DNA of 64,000 nucleotides from Paracyclopina nana. Taxonomy: Eukaryota > Arthropoda > Copepoda > Cyclopoida > Cyclopettidae. The notes beneath the pieces were generated by a model. The model saw only the letters and a list, made by a program, of their open reading frames with translations. It had not been told where the DNA came from and ran no database searches. Positions 33,101-44,500 of this stretch are shown here, in pieces (position 1 is the stretch's first letter; each line of letters opens with the position of its first letter). A program made the translations under genes and the position numbers. The DNA is taken from assembly GCA_019096065.1 (NCBI GenBank), contig JAGUCH010000004.1, positions 6,510,001 through 6,574,000 on the forward strand, in the 5' to 3' direction.

Positions 33101-34539
33101 CTGAAGCAATGACGATGATACCAGCCAGAAGAGGCAATCATCTTCTCTGCAGCAAAGACTTTTCCAGAGCAACGTGGACAACGTGTCTTGTCTCCCATTT
33201 CACCCTGAATTGAGGTGGTATCCAAAGGCATAGACCGAGTGGTAGCCTTGTGGCCAAAAGTGACCTGGAAAGCGAAAAAATGCAGCACCTACCTACAAGA
33301 AAACGAAACATGGCATGACAACCCACCATGTAGCAATAGACACAATAGATGTCATTGTCTGGGCCATTGGTGAAGTTGGTCGCATCCAACTGATGCTTGC
33401 ACTTGCCACAAGTGAAGCACTTTTTGTGGAAGGATCCAGCCTTGGCAATCTGCTTCTCCGCATCAAACACTGTGCCTTGGCATCTTTTAATAATACAAAA
33501 AGTGAGAACAGTAAGAAATTGTATATTTGTAAGTTTGCTGACCTTGGGCAAGTGTTAGCAGCTCCCTCCTCTCCTTTGATGGCGGTGACGTCAGCCACGT
33601 TAAGGTTAGGCTTGGCCTTATGTCCGAAGGTGTGCGCATAGCAAAGCTTGCAGTAAATGTTACTATCCGGTCCCTCGGTGCAGAGCTGATAATCCAGAGC
33701 TCTCTTGCAGGTGCCACAAGTGAAACATTTCCGGTGATAAAATCCAGCTTTCGTCGACATCTTTTCAGCCTCAAATACCTGGACTCAGGCAGCATGATGA
33801 ATGTTCGTAGCCATCATTATTATTATCATCGTACCTTTCCACCGCATCTAGGACAGCCCTCCTTCTCATCTTCGGCCTGGATGCTACTGGTGTCAGTGAT
33901 GATCTGTGGCCTGTCAGGAGCTGTGACCACCTTGTGGCAAACCTAGAAAAATATTTAAAAAAAGGAAATTAGAGATGACATAGCGAAGATTGCCATAGCA
34001 ATCCAACCTTGCAATAAACGTTTCCATCGGGTGCCACCATTAGGGCCAAGGAGTCGAGTGCTCTTGAGCACTTGGTGCACGTCAGGCACTTTTTGTGGTA
34101 GAAATCCTCCTTCACTGTGACCTTTTCCGCCTCGTAGACAGCGCCTCCGCATCTATATGGAGATTTAAGTGCGACAAGCAAACACTATATGAGCGATGAA
34201 TGATCTATTTACCTAGGGCAGCCTTTCTCGTCCGTGGGGGCAATTTTCGAGGTGTCAGAGTAGATTTTCGGGGTCTCTGGCGGGGCCACCTTGTTGAGGC
34301 ACACCTTGCAGTAGAGCTTGGATCCATGCACCCTCACGTTGTTCGAGTCCAGCTTTTTGGAACAAGCGATGCACTTGAAGCATCTCTTGTGGAAACGCCT
34401 CCCACCTCACATGGAAGAATAAAAAGACAAGTTAGCTTCATTATTGGGTTAGCCAATTATAAATGTAGTTTTCACCTGCTGGGAAGCCTTCAGCATCAAA
34501 GACAACTTTTTCGCAATTAGGGCAGATTTCTTGCTCCAT
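24135..34539 (-). CDS. Muscle-LIM/CRP-type protein with 14 LIM domains
   Basis: LIM domains are paired zinc fingers that bind partner proteins, typically at muscle Z-discs, actin or in the nucleus for CRP/Mlp relatives. Nineteen exons: 34539-34476, 34405-34213, 34152-34008, 33942-33835, 33778-33543, 33483-33327, 33264-33008, 32956-32745, 32624-32476, 32412-32241, 31927-31800, 31741-31484, 31099-30866, 30206-30087, 30030-29653, 26089-25984, 25778-25685, 24820-24658, 24602-24135; 1213 codons plus stop with every phase consistent. Fourteen units of about 85 residues each open with CPRCxGKVFEAE-like sequence, then HKKCFxC, then IYCxxCY, followed by a linker often reading DTSxI plus acidic residues. 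Units 7 and 14 carry GYRG-type linkers close to Mlp84B. Many introns fall at the same place (just after CxGK or inside CPR|C), evidence of growth by exon duplication. Known Mlp84B-type proteins have five LIM domains, so this is much longer. Confidence 0.93.
24851..25037. mobile_element. Near-perfect hairpin (MITE-like) in an intron of the LIM gene
   Basis: Arms of roughly 75 bp pair almost completely: left TATTTCGAGCTGGGGCAC... against right ...GTGCCCTAGCTCAAAATA, and both contain AAAGTAGGGTCATTAGATAG or its complement. The centre is also nearly palindromic around GAGCCTGCGAGGGC. No coding capacity. It lies in the intron before the exon encoding LIM 13. No clear target-site duplication was found. 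Confidence 0.7.
25200..25430 (+). repeat. Two tandem tRNA-like segments (tRNA pseudogenes or SINE)
   Basis: The first has an A-box-like stretch TGGCATAATGG (25217-25227), an anticodon-loop-like CTCTTGATT, and a B-box-like GTTCAAACCCC (about 25262). The second, 145 bp on, has TATCTCAGAGG (25362) and a B-box-like GTTCGAATC (25407-25415). Acceptor and T stems do not pair well, so neither looks like a functional tRNA. A tRNA-derived SINE or decayed tRNA pair is the best reading. They lie in a LIM-gene intron, antisense to it. Confidence 0.5.
26549..26844. repeat. 296 bp direct repeat, copy 1
   Basis: Appears identical to 27096-27391, offset 547 bp. Contains the left end GCTTGTTCTCATAAA of a palindromic element and part of its arm. 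The identity suggests a recent tandem duplication. Confidence 0.85.
26656..27606. mobile_element. Palindromic MITE-like element with tandemly duplicated left part
   Basis: Left ends GCTTGTTCTCATAAA at 26656 and again at 27203 pair with the right end TTTATGAGAACAAGC ending at 27606. Inner segments also pair, for example GGTTCCAA and TTGGAACC strings and GGATGAAAATTGGCATGAAG with its complement. The structure reads as one foldback element whose left half was duplicated together with flanking DNA. Confidence 0.6.
27096..27391. repeat. 296 bp direct repeat, copy 2
   Basis: Appears identical to 26549-26844. The sequence after each copy differs for a few bases and then shares GGAGAAAAATCAGCCACCTC, so the original duplication may have been longer. 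Confidence 0.85.
28250..29265. mobile_element. Terminal-inverted-repeat element, about 1 kb
   Basis: Left end ATTCACAGTAAGGTGG (28250) pairs with right end CCACCTTACTGTGAAT (to 29265). Similarity continues inward about 130 bp to GGCGCCCATCACTA and its complement, with many mismatches, so the element is old. No transposase ORF and no clear target-site duplication were found. Confidence 0.6.
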
Positions 34540-36728
34540 TGCTGTCGTCGTGTGACTGAAGCAACCTCCACGGCAAGATGAAGAGGACTGAGCTGGTTAC
34601 AGCGGCAGTCAATGCCAGGCCAATGCTGTCATGATCTAGTATTAAAAGCTTTCTTTCCCAATGAAGATGCTCAGCTCTTCAGCCCTGGAAAGGAGGAGTC
34701 TAACTGCAAGAGGCTGTGCTGGTGATCCTTGAAATTCAGGAATGTTCGCTCAAGCAAGGTGCAAGCCTGTGAGATCATTCAGTTGGGCATGTTTCTCCAA
34801 AAGCTGCAGCTCCATCCCTGATAGAAAGCACCTCGTCCAAGCGATTGAGCTCCGAACTGCAAACTTTTATTTGAAGCTTTTCAACATAAACTGTCAAAGC
34901 ATAAGCTAAAAAAGCTAGAAAGATAAGAGGGTAATTAGTCCACCAGTAATGGTATGAGCTCATATTTGGAGCATTACTTCGCTTACTCGAAAAGCTAAGG
35001 GTTTACAGTGCCTGCCTAATTCTAGCTGTGTTGACATTAAGAGAGTCTGTGCTAAAGGTCAGGGGCTGGCATTTGTTCAACGTGATTTTGGAGGCTCAAA
35101 ATTGCTAGCTGCTTTCCTTTTATACGTATACTATACGTGGGCTCACGTTTTTTAATCCACTATTCCATGTAAGCTTGCCATCATGTGACGATTCCACTGA
35201 ATTCGCCTACTAAGATTAAAAATCATCTTCGTAAAAAGGATGCCATCAGATTATACCGCGCTCATCCTTTGAGCAGCAGTTCAGAAAGTAGAGATTTAAA
35301 AAGCTTTTTCAATAGGCTTTCTTGATGTTCGTTCGTGAGATTTTTGAACAGCTTATACATGTTTGTTTGCTGGCAGCTCAGTCTTCACTTTCAGGGCTTG
35401 TAGTACATCATTTAATTTCGAGAAAGCTGGAGCTTTTGAGAGGAAATCAAGGACACTTTTTCATCCCCATGCATCTTCGAAAATAACTTCTTGAGCTATC
35501 GGCTCTAACAATGCCTTTAAACATCCACTTATCAAACATCGTGGCACAAAGCTTGACTTATGCCAGTCATCGAAGTTTGATAAGGAGCTATTTCAAGAGC
35601 CTATTTGGAGCGATATCCGTGAGTTATCAATCAATCATGGGGCTTGGCAAAGTAAAAAAATTTCCACCCATAAGAAGACAAGTTAGGTTCAGCGTTGGAC
35701 CAAGTACGCACTTTCCAGACAACCAGACAGTTTTGTCAGGCTTCGAAATGACTAGAACCCGATATCCAGTCCAACTCAGTGATTTCAGGCCTTTGACGTC
35801 ACCCATTGCGATCACCGAAAAAACTCGAGGCATAAACTTTTTTGCACTCGCAGCATCTGTCTTTACTCCTGCCATCAAACTTTGGTGATTGCACTTCTAG
35901 GATGTTCGGGATCTGGAATCTGAATTCAAGAGTTTCTTTATTTTTATGTCCTCTGTCTTGTCTTCGCTTTTCATTGAAATAATGCCCATTTTTCCATTTT
36001 TCTCAGATCTCGCGCTTGAATAACAGAATAAGCTGATAGTGATTTACTCAGCTTTTACTGAGACAGAGTCGTAGTTCTGTTTCGGACATAGACCATAGCC
36101 TAAAAGCCCGAGGCCAATTTCTGGCCCGAACAAAATGAGGCCTCGGCTCGATTCAGGCTTATTTTCGGAAAGCTTCATGTCCAAAATCCTGATGCCTAAC
36201 TAAAACTTGTAAAAATATGCGCTGCATTTCCGAGCTAATCGTAAAGAGGCCTGAAACCTTGAATAAACTATCAGGTTCGGCCAGATTGAGCCTGAATTTT
36301 TTTGGCCCGATTAAGGTCTAAATTGAGTCGGTGTTATGGTCTCTCAGTTTTAGAATTACTTACTTGTAGGAACGGGTTGTTGCCTTGATATCTTGTTGAA
36401 TCTTGAATTCTTGATAGAGCCACGGACCTAAGAATATCAGGAACACATACGTTTTTCTGTCATTTACAAGAGACAGCAGTTTCACGCTCAGCAAATTGGC
36501 GGATTATTTTTACTTTTTCGCCGAAACAATGTGGAATTCGCGAGTGCCGAGCCGTTATTTGAGTAAATGGAGCTTGAATCACAAATTCCGTTAAATTGAG
36601 TGGAGTTGCTTCACCTACTTGTTGCTGAACCACATAGAAGCCCAAATTGCTATCACAACAAAAAAATTTCCCGAGTCACTGAAAAGAGGCATTTCTCCTT
36701 GCATACGTGCATACTTGCGAATCAAGAA
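34540..36728. other. Intergenic region between the LIM gene and the EPC-like gene
   Basis: The first part holds the presumed promoter of the LIM gene. A GC-richer imperfect inverted repeat lies at 36090-36342 (AGACCATA at one end, TATGGTCT at the other). An ORF at 35511-35888 has no recognisable features and is not called. Nothing else was identified. Confidence 0.6.
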
Positions 36729-37608
36729 ATGGCTCTGCAATGGCGAATCTCAGAGAAATCCATCGAGATGAAAAAAGTTGCGAAGCCCGTGGAGTTGAAC
36801 AATAACTTGGTGAGGGATGTGGAGACACCCGAGTTTTGGGAGATACAGCCACCGACGGGATATTCGAAGTTGTACAAAAAGCCTCAACGTCTAGTCAGGG
36901 AAGTTTCTCACTTTTTCGAGAGATCGATCAACGAATTTGACTATGACGCAGACTCGGAAGACGAAACGTTCTTGGAAAAAAGCTCATTGTCCATGTCTCT
37001 GGATCACTTCGAAACTATTATGGGATGCCTAAATAGAACACGGCCCCGGTCGCTTTATCATGCCACAAGACTCGTACCATTGCCTACCTCAAGGGGTGAT
37101 TTGGAGCAAGTATTCTTGCATTGGCAACAACGCTGGAAGCCCCACTCTTGCTCATTTAGCAAGGCTTACAGGTGTTTTCGGCCTCCCAGGCCCAAAAAGC
37201 CTACGTATGGGACTCGCTCAGAAAAGATCATGGAGACCGGCGAGAATTTGAGGCTGCTCAATAGGGCCATGCTATTGAAAAGTCAAATCTTCAGGTGTCG
37301 GTTGAAGCTTCAGAAAATTGCCGACCATTACAAGAAAGCTGAGCTTTCCTGCACCACCTCGCTGATCAAATTGCAGGAACGATACAGAAGTGAGTCTTAT
37401 TGTTCGTTGATTCCCTATATCTTAATTCGTGATTAACCGTACTGATTCTGTCCTTTCAGTTCAGATGAATGACATGCTTGACAACGAGGATAAGTCAACT
37501 TGGATCGAGGCCTCATTTAGATTCGTCAATTATTGCCCTTCACCACAACGTGCATCGCTCGACCACTTGAGAGATCCTGCTTCGAACAGTGATGACGACT
37601 CGGAATAA
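36729..37608 (+). CDS. Short, divergent Enhancer-of-polycomb-like protein
   Basis: Enhancer of polycomb proteins are subunits of the NuA4/Tip60 histone acetyltransferase complex. Two exons (36729-37389, 37460-37608) encode 269 residues. Residues about 75-105 read NEFDYDADSEDETFLEKSS then LDHFETIMGCL, matching the EPL1-region pattern of YDLDSEDE followed by FExMxDxLE. Then come VFLHWQQRWK (compare VYxYWxxKR), RTEKIMETGEN-like RSEKIMETGEN, and a helical stretch ending in LQERYR, in the family order. The protein ends shortly after, so the long C-terminal part of true EPC proteins is missing. ATG 36729 is preferred over an upstream GTG extension because the upstream residues look non-coding. Best read as a truncated, fast-evolving paralog; chromatin function is inferred. 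Confidence 0.7.
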
Positions 37609-40349
37609 GGTAGATTGCCCAATTTCTTTTACTCCCCCAAACCAATATTATTAGAATGCAAGTTCACTTTGTGCCTTGCACCCCAATACACATGCCTATT
37701 ATTTAAAGCTTGGACGGGTCTGAAATTATTGACCAAAGCTTCTCCATCCTCTGTCAATTGCTGCCGTAGAAAGTCAATCTAGCAAACACAGACGAATGAA
37801 GGCGAAACTTAATGAAAAGGTTATGTTAATACTTGGTAATCTCTTTTTGAAATTGCTTCTTGAATACCACTTCATATACAGGTGTTGTTGTTTAGGAGCC
37901 TTCATAGGAAAAGTACCGTTGAGTGTCAGCTTGATCCAAAAAGTATCGTTGTGTCAGAATGGTGACGTCTCGCGTGCGTATCTATCAAAATTTCATAAGC
38001 AGACATGTATTAACAAAAAATCCCCACATACTTAAAAAAATTTAAAATTCCCTACTTCGAAAATCTCTGAGACCGTTTCAGCAAAAATTCCGATAACTGC
38101 TACCCCATCTCCGTTCTTAAAAGCATCCGTGCTGTCATTTACATACAACACATTCGTGTGGACCAAATGGATTTCCATCGAATGCCTAAAATAAGGGTTT
38201 CAGTTTTTTCAAGTGAGTAAAACTTTTCTCCAAAGATCATGTGTACCAGCTTCACACTATTTAATTTGCTTTCACGTACGAGACCTTTGCAAAAATTGAC
38301 TTTCATTGGCTTCTTGGTGCTCGTGTCTTGCAACGCAATTTAGAGAAAAAGATGAGGAAAAAGGTCTCAACCTTTTACAAATTTCTGAGAGGCATTGTGA
38401 ATTTAAAATAAATGCGCATCATACAAGAAGAAAGTGTAAGTGGTTTTTTATGTCTCAGAGCATTCATGCAATGTGTATTGTAATGAGTGCGATGGTATGT
38501 CATGAAAACATTCTATTGTGTTTGCTTCTTTCCTGCAATGAAAGAAATTGCTCAGATGTCAGATTGTTGTGTCTTAGTTCAAGGCACTGCTATGTGGATA
38601 ATTGGTTTTTATAATGTTCTTATTATAAACACAGAATTTTCCAACTCCCCTAAAAGTCTGTAATGATGTTATCTATTGTTATTTGGTGTCCATTATGTGA
38701 CAACTTGAGTCGGCAGCCTTTTTAACTGAAGAATTTTAAGCTCGAACCTGACTCAGTTGACGGTGTACTTAGAGCCTTTGTCAGATGTACTTCATAATTT
38801 TGCCCATGGGGTAGCAAAACTCTAGATAGCAATGGGTAATCAGTATTGATGGTTGGGGTAAGTAGAATATTATGTCCGTTGATTATCAGCGTCCTTTTAA
38901 CAGGCTTTTCGTAGTTTTGAAATTTAAGTGGTCTTTTCATTACGATGTTTTTGGCTTTCTCTGCATCAATACTAATACTTGATTGCTTGCACTGCGCCGA
39001 TTTAGTTGTAGAAGCCGCCACAGCTCAGATGGCGTTAGATGCTTGGCGCCCTTAAAACCATCTAATTACGTGATGATCTAAACAAAACAACAATTTTGAA
39101 CTTATTGTTGAGTGAATTCCAGAAAATATCATATCACAGCAAGAAATTCGGCCAAATAGAAGAGATAGCTTCTTAAAAATACCTTTAGTAGCTGAATAAT
39201 TGTCTATTTGCTTTTATGTGTGTTAATTGGAATGACAACCTTTTTTAAGGTAATTTCAGCCCATATTATGGATTTTTTTTTCGGGTCTTTAACTGCAATG
39301 TTGTAGGAAAGATTGTAGTGAAACCAATTTTTACACTGACTATTTAAGAAAAAATCAAGAAAAAGCGGAAACTTCTATGAACCCGCTTCATACGTCATTA
39401 TTTGGTGTTCGATTTTAAACAGCGCCCCTTGCGCCGCTACCGGGCTTAAATATTCCATTGCCCATGGCCCTTCATCGTAGCTGAATTTGACTTCATTATG
39501 TTCATTTGCACAACTTGCCCAAGCTTGGAATTGGAAAGCCATTGAAATTAGCTATAGCGAAGCGGGAAACTCACCTGAGTTTAAAATTAGTGAAGGTAGA
39601 AAAATGACGTGCTATGTACTATTTCAGAAGAAATAAAATTAGAATAAAATGAATTTTTGCCATACTTTGAGACACTTACACGCGTACTTGGCTTTCTTGG
39701 AATAGTAATCCAATTCTGCTGAAGATATTCCTATTGCAGCAGCTTTCGTACTTTCTTTTATGTTAAAACATGCATTACCGCAAAAGTTATCAATGAGAGC
39801 CAATGAACTTGTCATCGAATATACTCATTACCAAGGTAAAGAAACTTCTATCCAAGCACGTTGACGACATCATTCTATGGTTTCCTCATTTTCTCGAGGG
39901 CATCTCTCCCTATTAAAAATAAGGCACTTAAAGTTACCCTGGTCGTTATCTTCAAAATAGTAGTGTTTGCAAAGCACAAGTCACCTGTGCAGTAGTGGTA
40001 GCAAAGCAACATAATGCACGAGGCATTTAGGACACGTGGTTGTTTTTTTCCCTCACATGCTAAAATAAGGAGGATCAATTTGCATGTGTTGGATTCAGAT
40101 GCAGGCTGTTATTTGTGCACGCGTACTTTTGCTATTGCACTTTTACGCTATTTTTATTGCTAAATTTCGTAATAGTATGTTTGGTGTTCCTAATTCGCTC
40201 GTTGTCAACTTGCTGGTGTGTCTGGATTTTTTAGCAGAGTTATGCTAGAAATGACAACAATTTCACACCCGGATGATCCGTGAGCTATTATTGATTGAGT
40301 GAGGTGTGACTGAAAGACAAAGCTCAAACTGTTTTGATATTTTGATGTG
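37609..40349. other. Intergenic region, no gene recognised
   Basis: About 2.7 kb of AT-rich sequence. A minus-strand ORF at 38722-39021 (about 99 codons, no ATG) has fairly normal composition but no recognisable domain and no clear splice partners. It may be a lost exon or chance. No repeat or RNA gene was recognised. Confidence 0.5.
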
Positions 40350-40350
40350 C

Positions 40351-40358
40351 TATAAAAG
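40351..40358 (+). promoter_or_regulatory. TATA box of the first Gly/Tyr-rich precursor gene
   Basis: TATAAAAG lies 85 bp before the start codon at 40436, which would place transcription start near 40380. The related gene at 48787 has a similarly placed TATA box. Confidence 0.7.
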
Positions 40359-40435
40359 CTGCTTAATCACAACATGCAAAACAGTCTTAATTTGCCTGTC
40401 GATCTGACTTGTCTGAGCAAGACTCGCACTCCACC

Positions 40436-40939
40436 ATGTCAATGATCCAAATTAGCCTCATATTGGTAAGTACGTAAATATTATGATTTTTCTGCAGCTT
40501 TTTCATAATTTTTGATTCATTTGAGGCCCTGAGCTCGATTGCATTAGCCAGTGCGAGTCCTTGGTACTATTATGGAGGTCCTGGCTTCTATCATGGCCAC
40601 TATTCCAGAGGATTTCCTGAATATCCTGGCTACAACTCACAACAGTACTTTGCAAACTTGCGGCAGAAGAGGGAGGCTTACAGCAGCTCAAGATATGCTG
40701 TAGCAGCTCTGAACCCAGTTTCATTTGTGACTCACTATGGATATCCTCACTACTATGGCTATGGTGCGTTCAACTCCCAATCCTATCCTGGATATTACTC
40801 TGTGAATGGGCGTAAAAAGAGAAGTTCCGACTCGTCGATTTACAACTATGGAAGATACGGATATTACGGAGCCCCATGGTGGAGTGGCTATGGAAGATGG
40901 GGCTACTATGGCTATCCTACTTACAGCCACTACTTTTAG
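40436..40939 (+). CDS. Secreted Gly/Tyr-rich precursor with dibasic sites
   Basis: Two exons (40436-40465, 40526-40939), 147 codons plus stop. The first 20 residues (MSMIQISLILALSSIALASA) are a clear signal peptide, interrupted by the intron. The mature part is rich in Tyr, Gly and Ser (SPWYYYGGPGFYHGHYS; GYPHYYGYGAF) and has two basic cleavage sites (LRQKRE and GRKKRSS), which would release three segments. No cysteine is present. The composition fits cuticle, silk-like or antimicrobial GY-rich peptides; no specific function can be given. AATAAA follows at 40942-40947. The gene layout (tiny first exon inside the signal peptide, TATA box, short UTRs) matches the gene at 48787. Confidence 0.85.
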
Positions 40940-41574
40940 ACAATAAACCAAAACGTTTTCTTCAAATGACATATTAAAGCTGAAAAGGCTATCTCATTCC
41001 TTCGATTTTAAGTCTTGGAGGCGTATAAGCATCATTCTTTTCTTTGGATTGATGAGTAAGTTTTGATTTTTTTTTCTGAATACGTGGGCTGAATCTTTTC
41101 TCCATTAAAATTAAAAGATGGCACCTAAATCATATGTTCAAACAATTTTTCACTGCAGTAGTAGGCTGTAGCAGATCGAGGAAAGAGCTTCTGAGCAATT
41201 GGAGGAAATAGGTAAAATGGGTATGATTACAAATCTTTTAAGTAATGATCAGGTTTACCATGTCTGGCTCTTGCAAAGTGCTTTTAGTGCCAATAGTTCA
41301 ATTTAAGAGTTTTTTGATAGAATTGTCTTCTTTTGTCTTCTTCGGCAATGAATGATGTTTTTTTGCTGTCATAGAGTTTATTGTCTTAGAAAAATACTAG
41401 AATAGCTTTGCTGTCATTAATGGATGAGTGGAACCTAAGTTTTGATCTTATATGCTACATAAAGTTTACCATATGGCTTACTTACTATAACAGAAAAAAA
41501 TAACAAAAATGGTGTGAGTGTGCATTAACTACGCTTCATTTCCTACGCTGAAATAATCGTCCTTTACTTGCTTC
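40940..41574. other. Intergenic region after the first GY-rich gene
   Basis: About 630 bp of AT-rich sequence between two convergent genes. Only the polyadenylation signal at 40942 is recognised. Confidence 0.6.
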
Positions 41575-44500
41575 TTAGGACGGGCTAAAATTGCTTAGGC
41601 TGCTGTCCTTGTATTCAACGCATGTGTCTCCCACAGCTTGACGTTTCTTACGCCTTGAAATTCCAGGACAGCAAAGATCGTTCATGCAAGTTGCGATCTC
41701 ATCTGCTGCTGTCAATATATCAGCACTTTCTCGAATCTGTAGGATAATTTTAGAGGCTGTGTAATATGATAATATGTCTAATAGGAGGCCTAATTACGTA
41801 TGTGCTGCCTGGCCAAGTTCCAACTTGTACAGTGGCAAAATTCTCCATTTCCTCTTGGTCTGCATACAAAGTGCCAATTGCGACTCGTTTTGCAAATTTG
41901 CGTTCGCACCAGTTGCCAAAGCCCGTGATGTCTTCGCCTTCAATGAAGTCTTCAAATCCTCCGCGACCATCAAGCTAAATTGCATTCAATTAGACTGTCT
42001 AATCAAGTGCCATTGTACTGAACCATAATTATATACTGTACCTGATTGATGGCTGCATTTTCTTCCTTCGTTGTCTCGGAGCATGATGCTGCAGTCTGGA
42101 AGGGACTGTTCACGAGAGCAATAACCATCTCATTAAAGGTGAAGCTGGAAATGTATGATATCGGAATAATTATTTGGCACAATATTGTACAAGCCCATTG
42201 ATGAATTATTTAAATATTGCTGAGCTCTTAATAAGAGCTAGGATTAGTCAATCACAATGAGTTCACTTGATAAGAGCTTTTCTGGCTCTGCGAGAAAAAG
42301 AGAAAGGGAGGCTTATGAGGAAGATGACTATTATACACTTTTTGACAAAATGTGCAACTCAATCACTGTGCACGGAGTTTATTTTTGGGGCGAGTCCCAG
42401 TCGGCGATTGGCAAGCTCCTATGGGTCATTATCGTGCTCTGTGGCTTGTCAGGATCCACTTATGTCATTTTTAACAGCTATGAATCCTGGAAGCTGAATC
42501 CCGTTCTAACGTCAGTCCGTCAAATCCATATCGAAGATATCTCCTTCCCTGCCATAACTATTTGTCCATTGGACACAACAGAGTAAGTACATATTTGCAG
42601 ATTTCTCAATACTAACTTATTCCGGATTTCAAGCTTTGGCTTTTTGGAAAACTACATCAATAACAATTTCAAGTCCACCGACTTTGAAATGGGCAACGTT
42701 TTGCTAGACCTCTTGAACGTCATCCGGATTGAAACTGTGCTACCCAAAGACGACTGTTTGCTAAAAGCCTGCCGGGGTCCTGATGAAAATGTTTGCTGGA
42801 ATTCCAGGGAATTCCAGACATTTCGAGAGTCTGTCAAGGAAGCAGTTACTGAAGAAGAGTACAGCACTGCAATGAACAAAAAACTGGAGGCATTTGTGGA
42901 AGAAAAGTTTCCCACTCTTAGGCTCAACAAATCTTTGGGCATACTGAAATTTCACATAACCACCTACCATGAGGATAAATCAAGGTGCGGAAATTTGGTT
43001 AGGGACTTTGAGTTCTTCAACACAATCAATGCCAAATTTCCGAATGCTTTGACAGACGTCAACAACTATTTGAGGCCTGGCAGTTTATTCAGACTCTTGT
43101 ACTCTCACACTGAAGGAATTGCTGCCAGGCATAAGTACTTCAAAAAGTACTTTAAGAACAAGCGCTTTGCCTGGACCAACAGCTTGAATCACAAAACAAA
43201 TGATCCATTGCCTTTGCCAGCTTTAATTAACGTCCTTACGAGCACAGAGAACATCTACAAGAATTATGACGAGCTTGATTTCACCAACTTGAATGGTATT
43301 TACTTCACTGATCGCCTGCTGAAAGTCATGAAGGAATCGGTTCATTCTCCTCAAATATTTGATCAAGAAGGAGACAACATTACGCTGATAGCAAGAGCTG
43401 CTGTTCCTTTCTGCTGGTTTTTCACGGAAAACATCACTAACTCTGGGAAAATGTTTGGACCCTACAAGGACATCATGGGATTCTGCAATCGTTTCCAAAC
43501 TGTGTTCAATGAATATGGCCTATGCTACACTTACAATAATGTTAACTTGAATCCAAATGGGATCAAATTCAAAAGTGAGGATCCAGGAGAAGTGAGGATG
43601 GCCAAGGGTTGTGGGGTGAGAAAAGGTGTCCAGATCACATTAGACAGTCAGGAGTTTTTTCGTGGCACGAATTCCGAGTCACACAGGAGCAAAGGATTCA
43701 ACGTTTACATCACTCCTCAAGGATCTGTCACACAAGAAGTTCACTTTTTGATCCAACCTGAATACGAAGGAGAATACAATTTTTACATGCACAGCCTCAC
43801 CAAGGTGACTGCTTCCAAGGATTTTATTGAATGGAACAAAGATGAAAAGGTGCATGGATTTTAGATATGTTAAATAGGATCTCACTGCATCACTTCCTAA
43901 CTTTTTTTCACTTTTTCTTAGCTATGCTATTTTCCTGAGGATAAAAATTTGACCTACTATGCAAACAAGTACTCGCAGTCGACCTGCTTAATGGAATGTA
44001 GGATCCTTAAAATCATGCGAATTTGTGGTTGCTCACCTTGGTATGTCAGTGGACAGGATCGTCCCATTTGTGGCTTCGATGGCAACTATTGCTTTATGGA
44101 AGAAGCCAAGAATTATCATGATGAAAAGGGAGACATTAAGGAGTGTGATTGCCGTCCGGATTGCGAGGGGACGTCACTTTTCACAACAATGGAGTTTGTG
44201 GAGAGGCAATACACAAACGCCTCGATTTTCTATGACAAGGCCACACAAACTGGTCTACTATCTACTTACCTCCTTGATCCCGCTTATTTCATCAACGACC
44301 CAGTGTTGTCCAACTTGACCCAGGCATTTTACAATATTAGCCGAGAGGAAGTTGCCAATCTACGTTTCCAACAAGATGTCACAATTCTCAACTTTTTCTA
44401 TGACACCCCATATACTAATGAGCAGGTGAGGGAACTTCGGATGACATTTTTGGCTCAGATTTCAGCCATTGGTGGCACACTTGGGCTGTTCACTGGAACT

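Noticed and set aside
35511-35888. A 125-codon plus-strand ORF in the LIM to EPC-like intergenic region
   Set aside because: No recognisable motif, no clear splice sites or promoter, and a comparable open frame on the opposite strand. Likely chance.
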